A stretch of DNA of 64,000 nucleotides, taken from contig DASWKF010000002.1 in NCBI GenBank assembly GCA_036396795.1, forward strand, positions 60,623-124,622. Reading direction: 5' to 3'. Source of the DNA: JAHEEM01 sp036396795. GTDB lineage: Bacteria; Pseudomonadota; Gammaproteobacteria; Steroidobacterales; Rariloculaceae. Of the stretch, positions 43,053 to 51,502 are shown piece by piece (position 1 is the first letter of the stretch; each line of letters starts with the position of its first letter). Both the position numbers and the translations under genes were made by a program. Below the pieces are notes generated by a model that was given only the letters and a program-made list of their open reading frames with translations, was not told the DNA's origin and did not search any database.

Positions 43053-43522
43053 GTGTCGATCAAACCGAGCTCTACAGCCTGTTGATTCCTCTTCAGGGAG
43101 AACGATTGCTCGTGCCGCGCGCCTGCGTCGCCGAAGTCATCGCATTCGTCGTGCCGCAACGCACGCAGGAGGATGCCGACAAGCCTGCCTGGTTTCTCGG
43201 TCATATCAGTTGGAACGATCGGCGCCTGCCGGTCGTGTCCTTCGAGGCGATGTCGGGCGGCGAGGTCAAGAAACGCCCGGGGAGGACGCGCATCGTGGTA
43301 TTCAACGCCGTCGGTGAAAATCAGGGTGCGGGCTACTACGGGTTGCTGACCCAAGGTTTTCCGCAGCTAGTGCGCGTAAACGCTGACGTGCTGTCCCCTG
43401 AAAAGGAAAGACCGTGGTCCGAAGGTCAGCCGGTGCTGTGCCGGACGCGGATGATCAATGAGTATCCGCTGATACCCGACATCGATCGTCTGGAAGCGAT
43501 GCTCGGCGAGTTGCGCGCTTGA
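43049..43522 (+). CDS. chpC: CheW-like protein ChpC
   Basis: The second CheW-type adaptor (157 aa) of the Chp cluster, overlapping chpA as ATGA. The CheW fold is visible: YSLLIPLQGERLLVPRACVAEVI, AWFLGHISWNDRRLPVVSFEAM and GLLTQGFPQLVRV. In P. aeruginosa ChpC connects additional inputs to the kinase. It ends the operon; pilK and chpB homologues are not found in between or after. Confidence 0.9.
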   Translation: MSVDQTELYSLLIPLQGERLLVPRACVAEVIAFVVPQRTQEDADKPAWFLGHISWNDRRLPVVSFEAMSGGEVKKRPGRTRIVVFNAVGENQGAGYYGLLTQGFPQLVRVNADVLSPEKERPWSEGQPVLCRTRMINEYPLIPDIDRLEAMLGELRA

Positions 43523-43553
43523 CGGCCTGCGGGCGGCGTTCATGCCCGAGCGC

Positions 43554-44312
43554 TCAGACGCCGAGATCTCCCCACAGCGCTTGAGCCAGGGCACAGCCCG
43601 CCACGCATGCCGTCTCCGTCCTGAGCGTTCTCGGACCGAGCGAATAGCGCTCGAAGCCCGCCCGCTCGGCGGCGTGCAGATCCTGCTCACTGAGGCCGCC
43701 CTCCGGACCGACGAGCAGATAAATCGTTCGGCCCGGCGTGATCGCCGCGGACGCGCTCGCAAGCGGCCTGCCCGAGCCGGCGTGCAGAGCGGCGCCGAAA
43801 ACGTTCTCCGGCAATTGCGCGAGCATGTCGGCGAGCGGCATCGGCTCGCGGATCAGTGCCGGGCGATGGCGGCCCGACTGCTCGCAGGCGCTCTGTGCGA
43901 TTCGCCGCCAGTGCTCCAAGCGGCGCTGCATGCGCCCTGCGTCGAGTCTGACGACGCTGAACTCCGTCCGCACGGGTGCGACGGAGACGACGCCGAGCTC
44001 GGTCGCTTTTTGAACGATCAGATCCATGGCATCGGCCTTGACCAAGGCCTGGATCAAGTTCAGGTTCAATGAAGATTCCGGGATCGGCTCGGCGTCCGCG
44101 AGCACGCGCAGCTCCGCGGCGTCCCCGGTCAGTCTGGCGATGGACGCGAGGCGCTCCTTGCCCCTGCCGTCGAACAAGATCACGGTCTCTCCGCCCTTGA
44201 GCCGCAGAACATGCCGGAGGTAGTGGGCTTGCCTGTGGTCCAGCCGCACGCACCGGCCGGCCAAGTTGTCGGCGATGTATAGCCGCTGGGTTCTTCCCGA
44301 TCGATTTTTCAT
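43554..44312 (-). CDS. rsmE: 16S rRNA (uracil(1498)-N(3))-methyltransferase RsmE
   Basis: A SPOUT-family methyltransferase (252 aa) that methylates U1498 of 16S rRNA with S-adenosylmethionine. The N-terminal PUA-like domain is followed by the trefoil-knot domain, with QALVKADAMDLIVQKATELGV, LVGPEGGLSEQDL and the knot motif LGPRTLRTETA. The ATG at 44312 diverges from ampD. Convergent with chpC. Confidence 0.95.
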   Translation of the reverse strand: MKNRSGRTQRLYIADNLAGRCVRLDHRQAHYLRHVLRLKGGETVILFDGRGKERLASIARLTGDAAELRVLADAEPIPESSLNLNLIQALVKADAMDLIVQKATELGVVSVAPVRTEFSVVRLDAGRMQRRLEHWRRIAQSACEQSGRHRPALIREPMPLADMLAQLPENVFGAALHAGSGRPLASASAAITPGRTIYLLVGPEGGLSEQDLHAAERAGFERYSLGPRTLRTETACVAGCALAQALWGDLGV

Positions 44313-44413
44313 CCGGTTCGCTCCCGATGCATGCCGAGGTCTCTGGCGAGGTTGGTATATAGTCGCGTATCGAGCGATGGGGTTGGAGCTTGCGTCTGCA
44401 GTTTCACAGTACT

Positions 44414-44965
44414 ATGAAGTTGGATGTCGCGACAGGGTGGCTCGAAGACGTGCGACGCATCGAGTCACCGAATTGTGACGACCGGCCGGGCGGCTGTGAC
44501 CCGAGCCTGATCGTCATTCACGGAATCAGCCTGCCGCCCGGAGAGTTCGGGGGTTGTGGAATCGACCAACTGTTTCTCAACGCCCTGGATCCGGACGCGC
44601 ATCCGTATTACCGGGGAATCTGCCATCTGCGCGTGTCCAGCCACGTGCTGATCTCGCGGCAGGGCGAGCTGACCCAATATGTGCCTTTCGGGCAGCGGGC
44701 TTGGCACGCGGGCGAATCCGAGCACTGCGGGCGGACTGCCTGCAACGATTTTTCCGTAGGCATCGAGCTCGAGGGAACCGACGACTCGCCCTACGAGCCG
44801 ATTCAATACCGGCGCCTCGCGCGGCTCGTACGCCTTCTTCGACGAGCCTATCCTTCGTTGAGAACGGCGGACATCGTCGGTCATAGCCATATCGCGCCCG
44901 AACGCAAGACCGACCCCGGAGAGTATTTCGATTGGGCGCTGCTCGAGAAGCTCTTGGCCGACTGA
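44414..44965 (+). CDS. ampD: 1,6-anhydro-N-acetylmuramyl-L-alanine amidase AmpD
   Basis: A cytoplasmic zinc amidase (183 aa, the same size as E. coli AmpD) that splits anhydro-muropeptides during peptidoglycan recycling and so limits AmpC induction. The Zn ligands His36 (IVIHG), His157 (VGHSHIAP) and Asp167 (KTDPG) and the catalytic Glu118 (GIELEG) are present. I chose the ATG at 44414; an in-frame TTG at 44390 would add 8 residues. ampE follows 11 bp later. Confidence 0.96.
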   Translation: MKLDVATGWLEDVRRIESPNCDDRPGGCDPSLIVIHGISLPPGEFGGCGIDQLFLNALDPDAHPYYRGICHLRVSSHVLISRQGELTQYVPFGQRAWHAGESEHCGRTACNDFSVGIELEGTDDSPYEPIQYRRLARLVRLLRRAYPSLRTADIVGHSHIAPERKTDPGEYFDWALLEKLLAD

Positions 44966-44976
44966 CCGGACCCAGC

Positions 44977-45900
44977 ATGAAGCTAATTGCGCTGATACTC
45001 GGCCTGGTCCTGGAGCGGCTAGCGACTGAGGTCCTGCATCTGCGGGAATTGAGGTGGTTCGACGGCTATTTCGACCTCGGCATCGCGCGGCTCAAGGAAT
45101 CTCCCGCCTGGCTGCTCTATGCCGGCGTGATCGTGATCCTGTTCATTCCGGTGCTGCCGGTATTGTGGGTGAGCGTGTACCTTGCGGCACCGTACGCGAG
45201 TCTCGAATGGCCCGAGTTCATGTCGGTGGTCTTGTGGACGTTGCCGTATCTGCTGTTCGCGGTTCTGATCCTTTTCTTCTCACTCGGTCCGCGGGATCTC
45301 GGCAGCGAGGTCGACGAATACTGCGAGGCAGTAGACGCGGGCGACCAGGCCCGGTCGGAGCGCGTCCTCACGGAGATCTGCGAAGTCGAGCACTCGGATA
45401 CCAATGAGATCGAGGCGATCGAGGAAGCCGTGTTCGTTCAGGCCACGAACCGGATCTTCGGCGTCGTCTTCTGGTTCATCGCGCTCGGCCCGGTCGGGGC
45501 GTGGTTGTTCAGAACCAGCGACCTGCTGCGCCGCCGCGTCGCATACTCCTCGGGACGAAGCATGGCAGGAATGGAGGCCATACTTGCCGCCGTCGAGAAC
45601 GTGCATGGCGTGCTGGTTTGGATTCCCGCGCGCTTAGCCATTATCGGCTATGCATTAAGCGGCAGCTTCGACGACGCCTGGAACCGCTGGCGCAGCTACG
45701 AGCTCAAGTCCGATCTGCCGTTTCATCGCAGCAACGACGAGGTCGTCGCCTGTGTCGGCAAGGCCGCGATGACGGGCTTGCTCGAAGGGCCGCCGAACTC
45801 GATCGCCGCGGCGCAAAGCGCCATGCGGCTCGTCAAGCGAACGCTCTTCATCTGGGTGACCGTCATCGGGCTGATGACGATCTTCGGCTGGGCCGTTTGA
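44977..45900 (+). CDS. ampE: AmpE regulatory membrane protein
   Basis: A polytopic inner-membrane protein (307 aa) encoded with ampD and linked to beta-lactamase regulation; the mechanism is poorly known. Four or so membrane helices lie around residues 45-65, 80-100, 155-180 and 285-305. The family segments ELRWFDGYF, EAVFVQATNRIFGVVFWF and GPVGAWLFR are present. The start ATG at 44977 follows ampD by 11 bp; the frame extends upstream only within ampD. Confidence 0.93.
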   Translation: MKLIALILGLVLERLATEVLHLRELRWFDGYFDLGIARLKESPAWLLYAGVIVILFIPVLPVLWVSVYLAAPYASLEWPEFMSVVLWTLPYLLFAVLILFFSLGPRDLGSEVDEYCEAVDAGDQARSERVLTEICEVEHSDTNEIEAIEEAVFVQATNRIFGVVFWFIALGPVGAWLFRTSDLLRRRVAYSSGRSMAGMEAILAAVENVHGVLVWIPARLAIIGYALSGSFDDAWNRWRSYELKSDLPFHRSNDEVVACVGKAAMTGLLEGPPNSIAAAQSAMRLVKRTLFIWVTVIGLMTIFGWAV

Positions 45901-45908
45901 GATAGGCT

Positions 45909-46478
45909 CTAAGCGGCGTCGTGCCCGCCTTTGTGAGCGGCCTGCCAGATCGTTTCCGGAGCCGACTTCGATTGGGCGATTGCACGCGCCACCACGAATA
46001 GCAGATCCGAGAGCCGATTGAGATATCGGAGCAGCTCCGGGTTGATCTCGGCCTCCTCGGCCAGCTTCCAGGCGCGTCGCTCCGCGCGCCGGCAAACGGC
46101 GCGGGCGAGGTGACTGGCCGCCGAGGCCCGGGTGCCGCCGGGTAGCACGAAATCCTTCAATGCCGGCAAGGCGGAATTGAGGCGGTCGAGCTCGCCCTCG
46201 AGCCAGGCCACGTGATCGCTGCGAATGGCGACGTGCCCCGGCAGCGCAAACTCGGCTCCGATGTCGAACAGCTCGTGCTGTATTTTCGTCAGGCCGCCAC
46301 GAATCGCATCGGGTACCTCGGCCTCGGCGAGGATGAGCCCTATCGCGCTGTTGGTTTCGTCGATCGCGCCACAAGTCTCGATGCGCAACGCGGATTTAGA
46401 AACGCGCTCACCGTTGGCAAGACCGGTCATACCGCTGTCGCCCATGCGCGTGTAGATTTTCGTCAGGCGGTTTGCCAT
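45909..46478 (-). CDS. Cob(I)alamin adenosyltransferase, PduO type
   Basis: Transfers the adenosyl group of ATP to cob(I)alamin to make coenzyme B12 (189 aa). The N-terminal KIYTRMGDSGMTGLANGERVSK forms the ATP site, followed by CGAIDETNSAIGL. The C-terminal block RRAERRAWKLAEEAEINPELLRYLNRLSD is diagnostic of the PduO trimer family. It converges with ampE, 8 bp apart. No B12-dependent enzyme is nearby. Confidence 0.94.
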   Translation of the reverse strand: MANRLTKIYTRMGDSGMTGLANGERVSKSALRIETCGAIDETNSAIGLILAEAEVPDAIRGGLTKIQHELFDIGAEFALPGHVAIRSDHVAWLEGELDRLNSALPALKDFVLPGGTRASAASHLARAVCRRAERRAWKLAEEAEINPELLRYLNRLSDLLFVVARAIAQSKSAPETIWQAAHKGGHDAA

Positions 46479-46539
46479 CGGTGCCGCTGCAGTGGATCAG
46501 GCTGCTCATGATACAGCCCGCGCGCCCAATTTCCGCCAA

Positions 46540-47316
46540 TCAATCGAGCGACAGCCAGCGGATCTCCGCGGCCGTTGTCGGCCCGATGAGTGTCTCGCCC
46601 AGATTCGCGGGAATCCGGGCGCTGTCGGCCTCTACCGGTATGCGCCCGGCCATGAGCTCGGCCTTCGATTGCGGATAGAGTGGAATCGCCGCCGGATCCG
46701 CGAAACCGTGCGGGAAAGCCGGCAACGCGTTGCCGGGGGCGTATTTGTCGGTCGCTCCAAGTGTGTGCAACAGCTCGTGCGCCATCACGACCTGATTGGA
46801 GCCGTCGGCGGCCGGAATGGCGAACACGTTGGCGACGGCGATCAAACCTCGTTGGAGCGCGGTCGAGCGGTCGAGCACCTGCGCGGCAGTCTCATCGTGA
46901 TACAGCGCGAATAATGTGATATCGGGGCTCGGCCGGTCGTGGGCTCGTTTCACGCCGGCGCTGAACCAGCGCATCTCGAGGCTCCAGAGCACGGTGTCGA
47001 GGATCGTGGGCATGGCCGGCAGCACCGGCAGCTCGTTCGCTATCTGCGGCGCGAGGTCGAGCCGAAACGGCAAATCCAACACCACCCCGTAACGTTTCGC
47101 CTCGGCAAGGAAGTAACGCTCGAGCGCGTCGAAGTCCTCGTCGCGGAGCCGCTCGACATAGGCCTGAGTTCCGGCGCTGCCGTCGGCGTTGATCGGATAA
47201 ACGTCGACCCAAAGGGTCGTATCCCAGTCGGTCGTTCGTGCAGACGCGAGATAATTGCCGACGGCCGCGAACGCCAGGATGTAAAGCAGAATCGTCACGC
47301 GAAGTTTTTTGAACAT
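46540..47316 (-). CDS. Membrane-anchored putative zinc metalloprotease (HELLH motif)
   Basis: A 258-aa protein with an N-terminal membrane anchor or signal (residues 7-26) and an extracytoplasmic body. MAHELLHTLGATDKY holds a zincin-like HExxH (His180, Glu181, His184) with Gly187 and Asp190 after it, as in HExxHxxGxxD metzincin-type sites. LDTVLWSLEMRWFSAGVKRAHDRPSPDITLFALYHD is a further conserved-looking block. I do not recognise a named family, and substrates are unknown. The 61-bp gap to pduO on the same strand allows co-transcription. Protease activity is inferred from the motif only. Confidence 0.72.
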   Translation of the reverse strand: MFKKLRVTILLYILAFAAVGNYLASARTTDWDTTLWVDVYPINADGSAGTQAYVERLRDEDFDALERYFLAEAKRYGVVLDLPFRLDLAPQIANELPVLPAMPTILDTVLWSLEMRWFSAGVKRAHDRPSPDITLFALYHDETAAQVLDRSTALQRGLIAVANVFAIPAADGSNQVVMAHELLHTLGATDKYAPGNALPAFPHGFADPAAIPLYPQSKAELMAGRIPVEADSARIPANLGETLIGPTTAAEIRWLSLD

Positions 47317-47410
47317 GCGCCACCCACGCGTCCAGGGCGAGCATGACAGTCAATCAGCTTTGCGGCCGTGCGGCCGCGCCCCAGGTCACAGTTCGGTGCG
47401 CGGGTCGCAC

Positions 47411-47442
47411 ATAAAGAAAACCCGGCGGTGGGAGCGCCGGGT
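47411..47442 (-). terminator. Probable rho-independent terminator (minus strand)
   Basis: ACCCGGCG (47420-47427) and CGCCGGGT (47435-47442) form a perfect 8-bp stem with a 7-nt loop. Read on the minus strand the stem is followed by TTTTCTTTAT, a T-rich tail. It would stop transcripts coming from the right, namely the AT-rich gap or the amidohydrolase operon, before the metalloprotease gene. Confidence 0.7.
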
Positions 47443-47954
47443 CAGGTTGTTGTTGTTATCGGAGTTTACGGTTTCAATTATGCGGCCTGGCTGCGGGCCG
47501 TTTCGCTATCGTTTTAATATTTATGCAATCCAGCCTGTCTGTATTTGTTATCGCAGCCGTTATTCAAGTCTTCTTCTTATTCTGTTTCTTGTTCTAATTC
47601 TCGAGCCTAAATCTAACAGAAGCGCGCGGAAATTCGCAGCGGTTTCTGTGTCTTACGCACTCAATGGCCTCTGGTCGGAGGCATGGATAATTAAGCAAGA
47701 GCCGTGCCATTAGTTATTTTTATATTAAAATTATGGAGTTATATATTATATCTGTATGAGAAGGCGAGAATTAGACATGGTCTTGTAAAGCATTTCGACG
47801 GTGTTCTTACATAATATTTCTTGAAATGATCTTATAAAGACATAATAAGATGCTGATTTGAAAGACTGCGCAGATCCAGCGGTTTTCCTACGGCTCAACC
47901 GGCCCCCGAGTCGTTCAGGACGTAAAGCGCGCCGACAAGAGCACCTGTCCCGCC
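47443..47954. other. AT-rich intergenic region without a convincing gene
   Basis: About 510 bp, much richer in A and T than the rest of the window, especially 47700-47870. It has several TATAAT-like boxes and a weak 7-bp hairpin (47829-47835 with 47845-47851). The one open frame crossing its left half (47309-47713, plus) has no ribosome site, a mixed composition and no recognisable domain. It may hold promoters, a small RNA or the remains of a transferred gene. I see nothing definite. Confidence 0.5.
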
Positions 47955-50636
47955 CTAATCTCGCGGAGGGTTGAGTAGTTCCGACCGCTGTATCCAGACG
48001 CCGTCCTTGACGACCGCGACGATCCTCAAGGAGTCTCGGAGGTTCATGAGGGGGTTACCGTCGATGACGACCAGGTCCGCGAGCTTGCCGGCCTCCACGG
48101 TGCCGAGCTCTCGCTCCAGCCCCAAGGCCAAAGCAGCCTCGGCGGTGACCAGGCGCAAGGCCTGGTCGCTCGGAAGCCCAGCGGCGCTCAGCACGCTCAG
48201 CTCAGCGTGCAGCCCGAGGCCGTAGGGCACGCTGGGCGCATCGCTGCCGGCCGCCACGCGGCCGCCGTTTCTGACGAGCTGGGCGATGGTCTGCTCGAGA
48301 CCGCCCGAGCTCGAAACGCTCTCCAGGCTCTGCCAGCGGAGACGCTCATCGCGACTATAAAAAAGTTGAAATGCCGGCTCTGCGAGCCACGCGGGCTGGC
48401 GCGCCAGCACGGCGAACCCGCCGAACGCAGCCAAGGTCGGTGTGACCGCGGCGCCCGATTGCGCGAGTACGCCGAGTACATCGGCATAACTGTTGCCCAG
48501 CGCCGAGCGTTCTAGATCGTAAGGACTTTCTCGGTCGCGCCGGCCGATATGCTCGAGCGCGTTGATCCCGTATCGCACCGCGGGGAAGAGATCCTCGCCG
48601 AAAATCGGGATGCCGAAGCGACGGGCGTCGCGAACGGCCGCGCTCTCGAAGGCCATCGGGCTTGCATGGTCGACGATCTCGAGGACGTCGAAGCTGGGGC
48701 GTCCCGCGTCGTCAGAGCTCGGCCAGGCCGCGGCTTCAGACGCCCGGGCGCTGAGCAGCAGGCGGGGGCCCGCACGCTTGCCGCTGAGCCAAGCTTCCCT
48801 GCGCTCGAGCGCGTCACCCGGCTGGCTTCCGACCTCACGGACGGTGGTCACGCCGTAGGCCAGCCAGATTCGGCCGAGTCGCTCTCCGGCGATGGCGGAC
48901 TGATGCGCGTGCAGATCGATGAAACCGGGGACGATCGTATAGCCTCGAGCGTCGATGACCCGCGGCGGCAAGGGCTTGAGGCCCCGGGCCACGACGTCGG
49001 TGATTCGCCGCCCGTCGACGTGGATATCCATGTGCCGGCGGTATTCGGTGCGAACGCCATCGAACAGCCGGTCTACTTGAATGACGTAGCTGCCGGACAC
49101 CGGAGCGGGGGTCCAGGTCAGCGGCCCGGGCGGCGGCTGCTCGGGTTCCTCTTCGGAAGCGCTCACGGCGCTCCATCGGGCGGAGCCGTCCTCCGGCGTC
49201 AGCTCCAGGCGGGCGCGGTTGTCGGGAGAGTTTGAGCCAAAAGAGGGGTTCCTGGCAGTGAGCGTCACGGCCCCTCCCGAGGCGCTCCAGGACGGCCGGC
49301 TCGCATCGAGGAGCTGGATCGCGAGCGTTTGCGGCGGGGCCCCGGCGCCAAGATCCATGAGCTTCAGGCGGCTCGGTCCCCACGGCCCGAAGCCGTCGGT
49401 TTCGAGGTAGGCCAGCCTCTGACCGTCGGCGGAGATTGCCGGGGCATAAGCTTTCGCCGCGCCGTGCGTAAGCTGGCTCGAAATGCGCGTCTCGAGATCC
49501 AAGGACCACAGATTCATGGCGCCGTCCCGGTCGCTCGCAAAGACCACGCGTCGCTCATCGGGGCTGATGTCGGGGTCGATGTCGACGTGAACGTCGTCGG
49601 TCAATTGCCGAGGGTCGCGATCGCCGACCTGCAACCAAAGGTCGCCGAGCGCCGTGTAGGCGCGCAGCCGCCCGGGCTGTGACCAGGCGGGGCTTCGAAT
49701 TCCCTGGACGGGATGCGGGCCATCGGCAGGCACGGCCGATGTGCGAAGCGCGTGCGACGCGCGATTCACGGCGACGCCGGCGAACAGCGGCACCGGATAG
49801 CGCGAGGCGTTGGCGAGCGTGCGCCACCAGATCTGCCCGTCCGCAGAATAGACAAGTGTCGCCGCGTCTTTCCAAGCGGGGCGGAAGCCGAAAACGTCCT
49901 CCCCGCGGGTCAGGGTTTTCACGACGGGCTCGTCGGACAGCAGGATCATCTGCAGATCCATTTTTCGGGGGCCCGTTTGCTCGGCGATCGTGATGACGCC
50001 GCCGCCTGGCCGCCAGCTCGGTGCTCGCAGCGGATTGGGGCTCGTATAGACCGCGGTGGTCGGGCGGTTTTCAGCCGTGAGCATCAGCGTCCAGCGGCTG
50101 CCCGCCTGGCTCACGTAGGCGATCTCATGCCTTTCCGAGACGCTCGGCCAGGCCGCGGTATCGCCGTCGTAGGTGACTCGCGTCAAGCCGCCCGCATTCA
50201 GGTCCAAGCGCCATATCTCGTCGCCGCCGCCGCGGCCCGACGCGAAATAGACTGCGTCGCCGGCGGGCGAGAAATCGGGCTCGCGCTCGTCGTAGGGAGG
50301 CCCCGTCAAGCGGCGCCGCGTCGTCGAAGCAAGGTCGAGCAGCCACAGATCCCATTGACCTTGCGAGTACTGCTGGTAGACCAGGTGCCGGCCGTCGGGC
50401 GAGTAACGCGGGTTGCGCGCGATACTGTCGGTGGCGAGCAGGCGACTGGCCGCTCCTCCCGTCGCCGGCAGCGTCCAGAGCTGGCCCATGAGGTCGATGG
50501 CGAGCGTATTGCCGTCCGGCGAAAGCGCCAGTGCCATGTTCGTTCCCTGGCTGACGTCGGTGACGATGTCTTGCGCAACGCAGTGGCTACCGCCGGAGCA
50601 GGCCGCCGCGATCAATCCGAGGAGAACCCTCTTCAC
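47955..50636 (-). CDS. Exported beta-propeller amidohydrolase-family protein
   Basis: An 893-aa secreted protein with a signal peptide (about 1-22). A TolB-like beta-propeller (about 30-460) has repeated SPDG/SPAG blades such as RYSPDGRHLVYQQ and DFSPAGDAVYFASGRGG. The C-terminal amidohydrolase domain (about 520-893) begins with a short beta-sandwich and then PGFIDLHAHQS. Metal-type residues His576, His578, His696 (LEHIG) and Asp799 (GSDAPS) are present. The His expected between the second and fourth of these is replaced by Gly-Glu-Asp at 680-682. The GTG start at 50636 lies 10 bp after the pdxH stop. Relatives act as peptidases or prolidase-like enzymes; the substrate is unknown. Confidence 0.82.
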   Translation of the reverse strand: MKRVLLGLIAAACSGGSHCVAQDIVTDVSQGTNMALALSPDGNTLAIDLMGQLWTLPATGGAASRLLATDSIARNPRYSPDGRHLVYQQYSQGQWDLWLLDLASTTRRRLTGPPYDEREPDFSPAGDAVYFASGRGGGDEIWRLDLNAGGLTRVTYDGDTAAWPSVSERHEIAYVSQAGSRWTLMLTAENRPTTAVYTSPNPLRAPSWRPGGGVITIAEQTGPRKMDLQMILLSDEPVVKTLTRGEDVFGFRPAWKDAATLVYSADGQIWWRTLANASRYPVPLFAGVAVNRASHALRTSAVPADGPHPVQGIRSPAWSQPGRLRAYTALGDLWLQVGDRDPRQLTDDVHVDIDPDISPDERRVVFASDRDGAMNLWSLDLETRISSQLTHGAAKAYAPAISADGQRLAYLETDGFGPWGPSRLKLMDLGAGAPPQTLAIQLLDASRPSWSASGGAVTLTARNPSFGSNSPDNRARLELTPEDGSARWSAVSASEEEPEQPPPGPLTWTPAPVSGSYVIQVDRLFDGVRTEYRRHMDIHVDGRRITDVVARGLKPLPPRVIDARGYTIVPGFIDLHAHQSAIAGERLGRIWLAYGVTTVREVGSQPGDALERREAWLSGKRAGPRLLLSARASEAAAWPSSDDAGRPSFDVLEIVDHASPMAFESAAVRDARRFGIPIFGEDLFPAVRYGINALEHIGRRDRESPYDLERSALGNSYADVLGVLAQSGAAVTPTLAAFGGFAVLARQPAWLAEPAFQLFYSRDERLRWQSLESVSSSGGLEQTIAQLVRNGGRVAAGSDAPSVPYGLGLHAELSVLSAAGLPSDQALRLVTAEAALALGLERELGTVEAGKLADLVVIDGNPLMNLRDSLRIVAVVKDGVWIQRSELLNPPRD

Positions 50637-50646
50637 GCCGACGGGC

Positions 50647-51315
50647 TCAAGGTTGCAGGCGCGCGTACGTCCATGGGCCGGCCTCGAAGCTCGAGCCGCC
50701 GCGGCGCGCGAGAGCGCGCTCGTAGCGCAAACGTTCGTGGAAACGATTGTTGCCGGTTTGCCATAGCTCCACCGCCGCGAACCAAAAGCGATAGCCGCCC
50801 CAATAATCCGGCCGGGGCAGCTTCTTGTCCGTCGATACGGGCGCGTCGGTCGCGAGCGGGTCGGGGAAGCCGAAACGCTTTGCGACCTCGCGGGCCTTGC
50901 TCTCCAGTTCCGCGGCGCTCTCGATAGGTTGGCTCTGCCGGCTCGCCCAAGCGTTGATCTGGCTCTTCCAGTCCCGAGACGCGAAGTAACGATCACTCTC
51001 GGTATCGAGAGCGTGGACGACCGGCCCTTCGAAGCGAATTTGCCGCCCCAGCGCATCCCAATGCATCACCCCCGCTGCCCAGGGCGTGGCCTCGAGGTCT
51101 CGCGCCTTGCGAGAGCCGTGGTTCGTGTAGAACAAGCCGAAACCCGCGGGCCGAACCAAGCTCTTGAGCAGCACGACCCGAGCCGATGGGCGCCCGTCTG
51201 CTCCCACCGTCGCCAAAGTGATGGCGTTCGGATTCGGTTGCGCAGCGAGCTTCGTGGCCTCCTCCAACCATTGGCCGACTACTGGCAACGGATCTGCGTT
51301 TTCGGGAAGTCGCAT
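50647..51315 (-). CDS. pdxH: Pyridoxamine 5'-phosphate oxidase PdxH
   Basis: An FMN-dependent oxidase (222 aa) that converts pyridoxine or pyridoxamine phosphate to pyridoxal phosphate. ARVVLLKS, FYTNHGSRKARDLE, QIRFEGPV and the C-terminal FWFAAVELWQTGNNRFHERLRYER with final RLQP are diagnostic. The ATG at 51315 diverges from tyrA. The amidohydrolase gene follows 10 bp downstream and is probably co-transcribed. Confidence 0.96.
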   Translation of the reverse strand: MRLPENADPLPVVGQWLEEATKLAAQPNPNAITLATVGADGRPSARVVLLKSLVRPAGFGLFYTNHGSRKARDLEATPWAAGVMHWDALGRQIRFEGPVVHALDTESDRYFASRDWKSQINAWASRQSQPIESAAELESKAREVAKRFGFPDPLATDAPVSTDKKLPRPDYWGGYRFWFAAVELWQTGNNRFHERLRYERALARRGGSSFEAGPWTYARLQP

Positions 51316-51502
51316 ACGTGTCGATCAGGTCCGCGAGAGAGATGACTCGGCGAACGAGAGTAGCCGCTGTCATCGGTGTTGGCTAGCCGTCGCTGGCCGC
51401 TGCATTCGAGCTCTCGAGCGGCGCGAATCGCTCGCATCGCCGGGATCGGGCTTGCGCCGAGGTCGGGCAGCGAGTACAAACCGCAACGACGGGAGCCCAT
51501 CG

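Noticed and set aside
47309..47713. Possible 134-aa protein entering the AT-rich gap
   Set aside because: No ribosome site; the first half is antisense to the metalloprotease upstream region and the rest has erratic composition.
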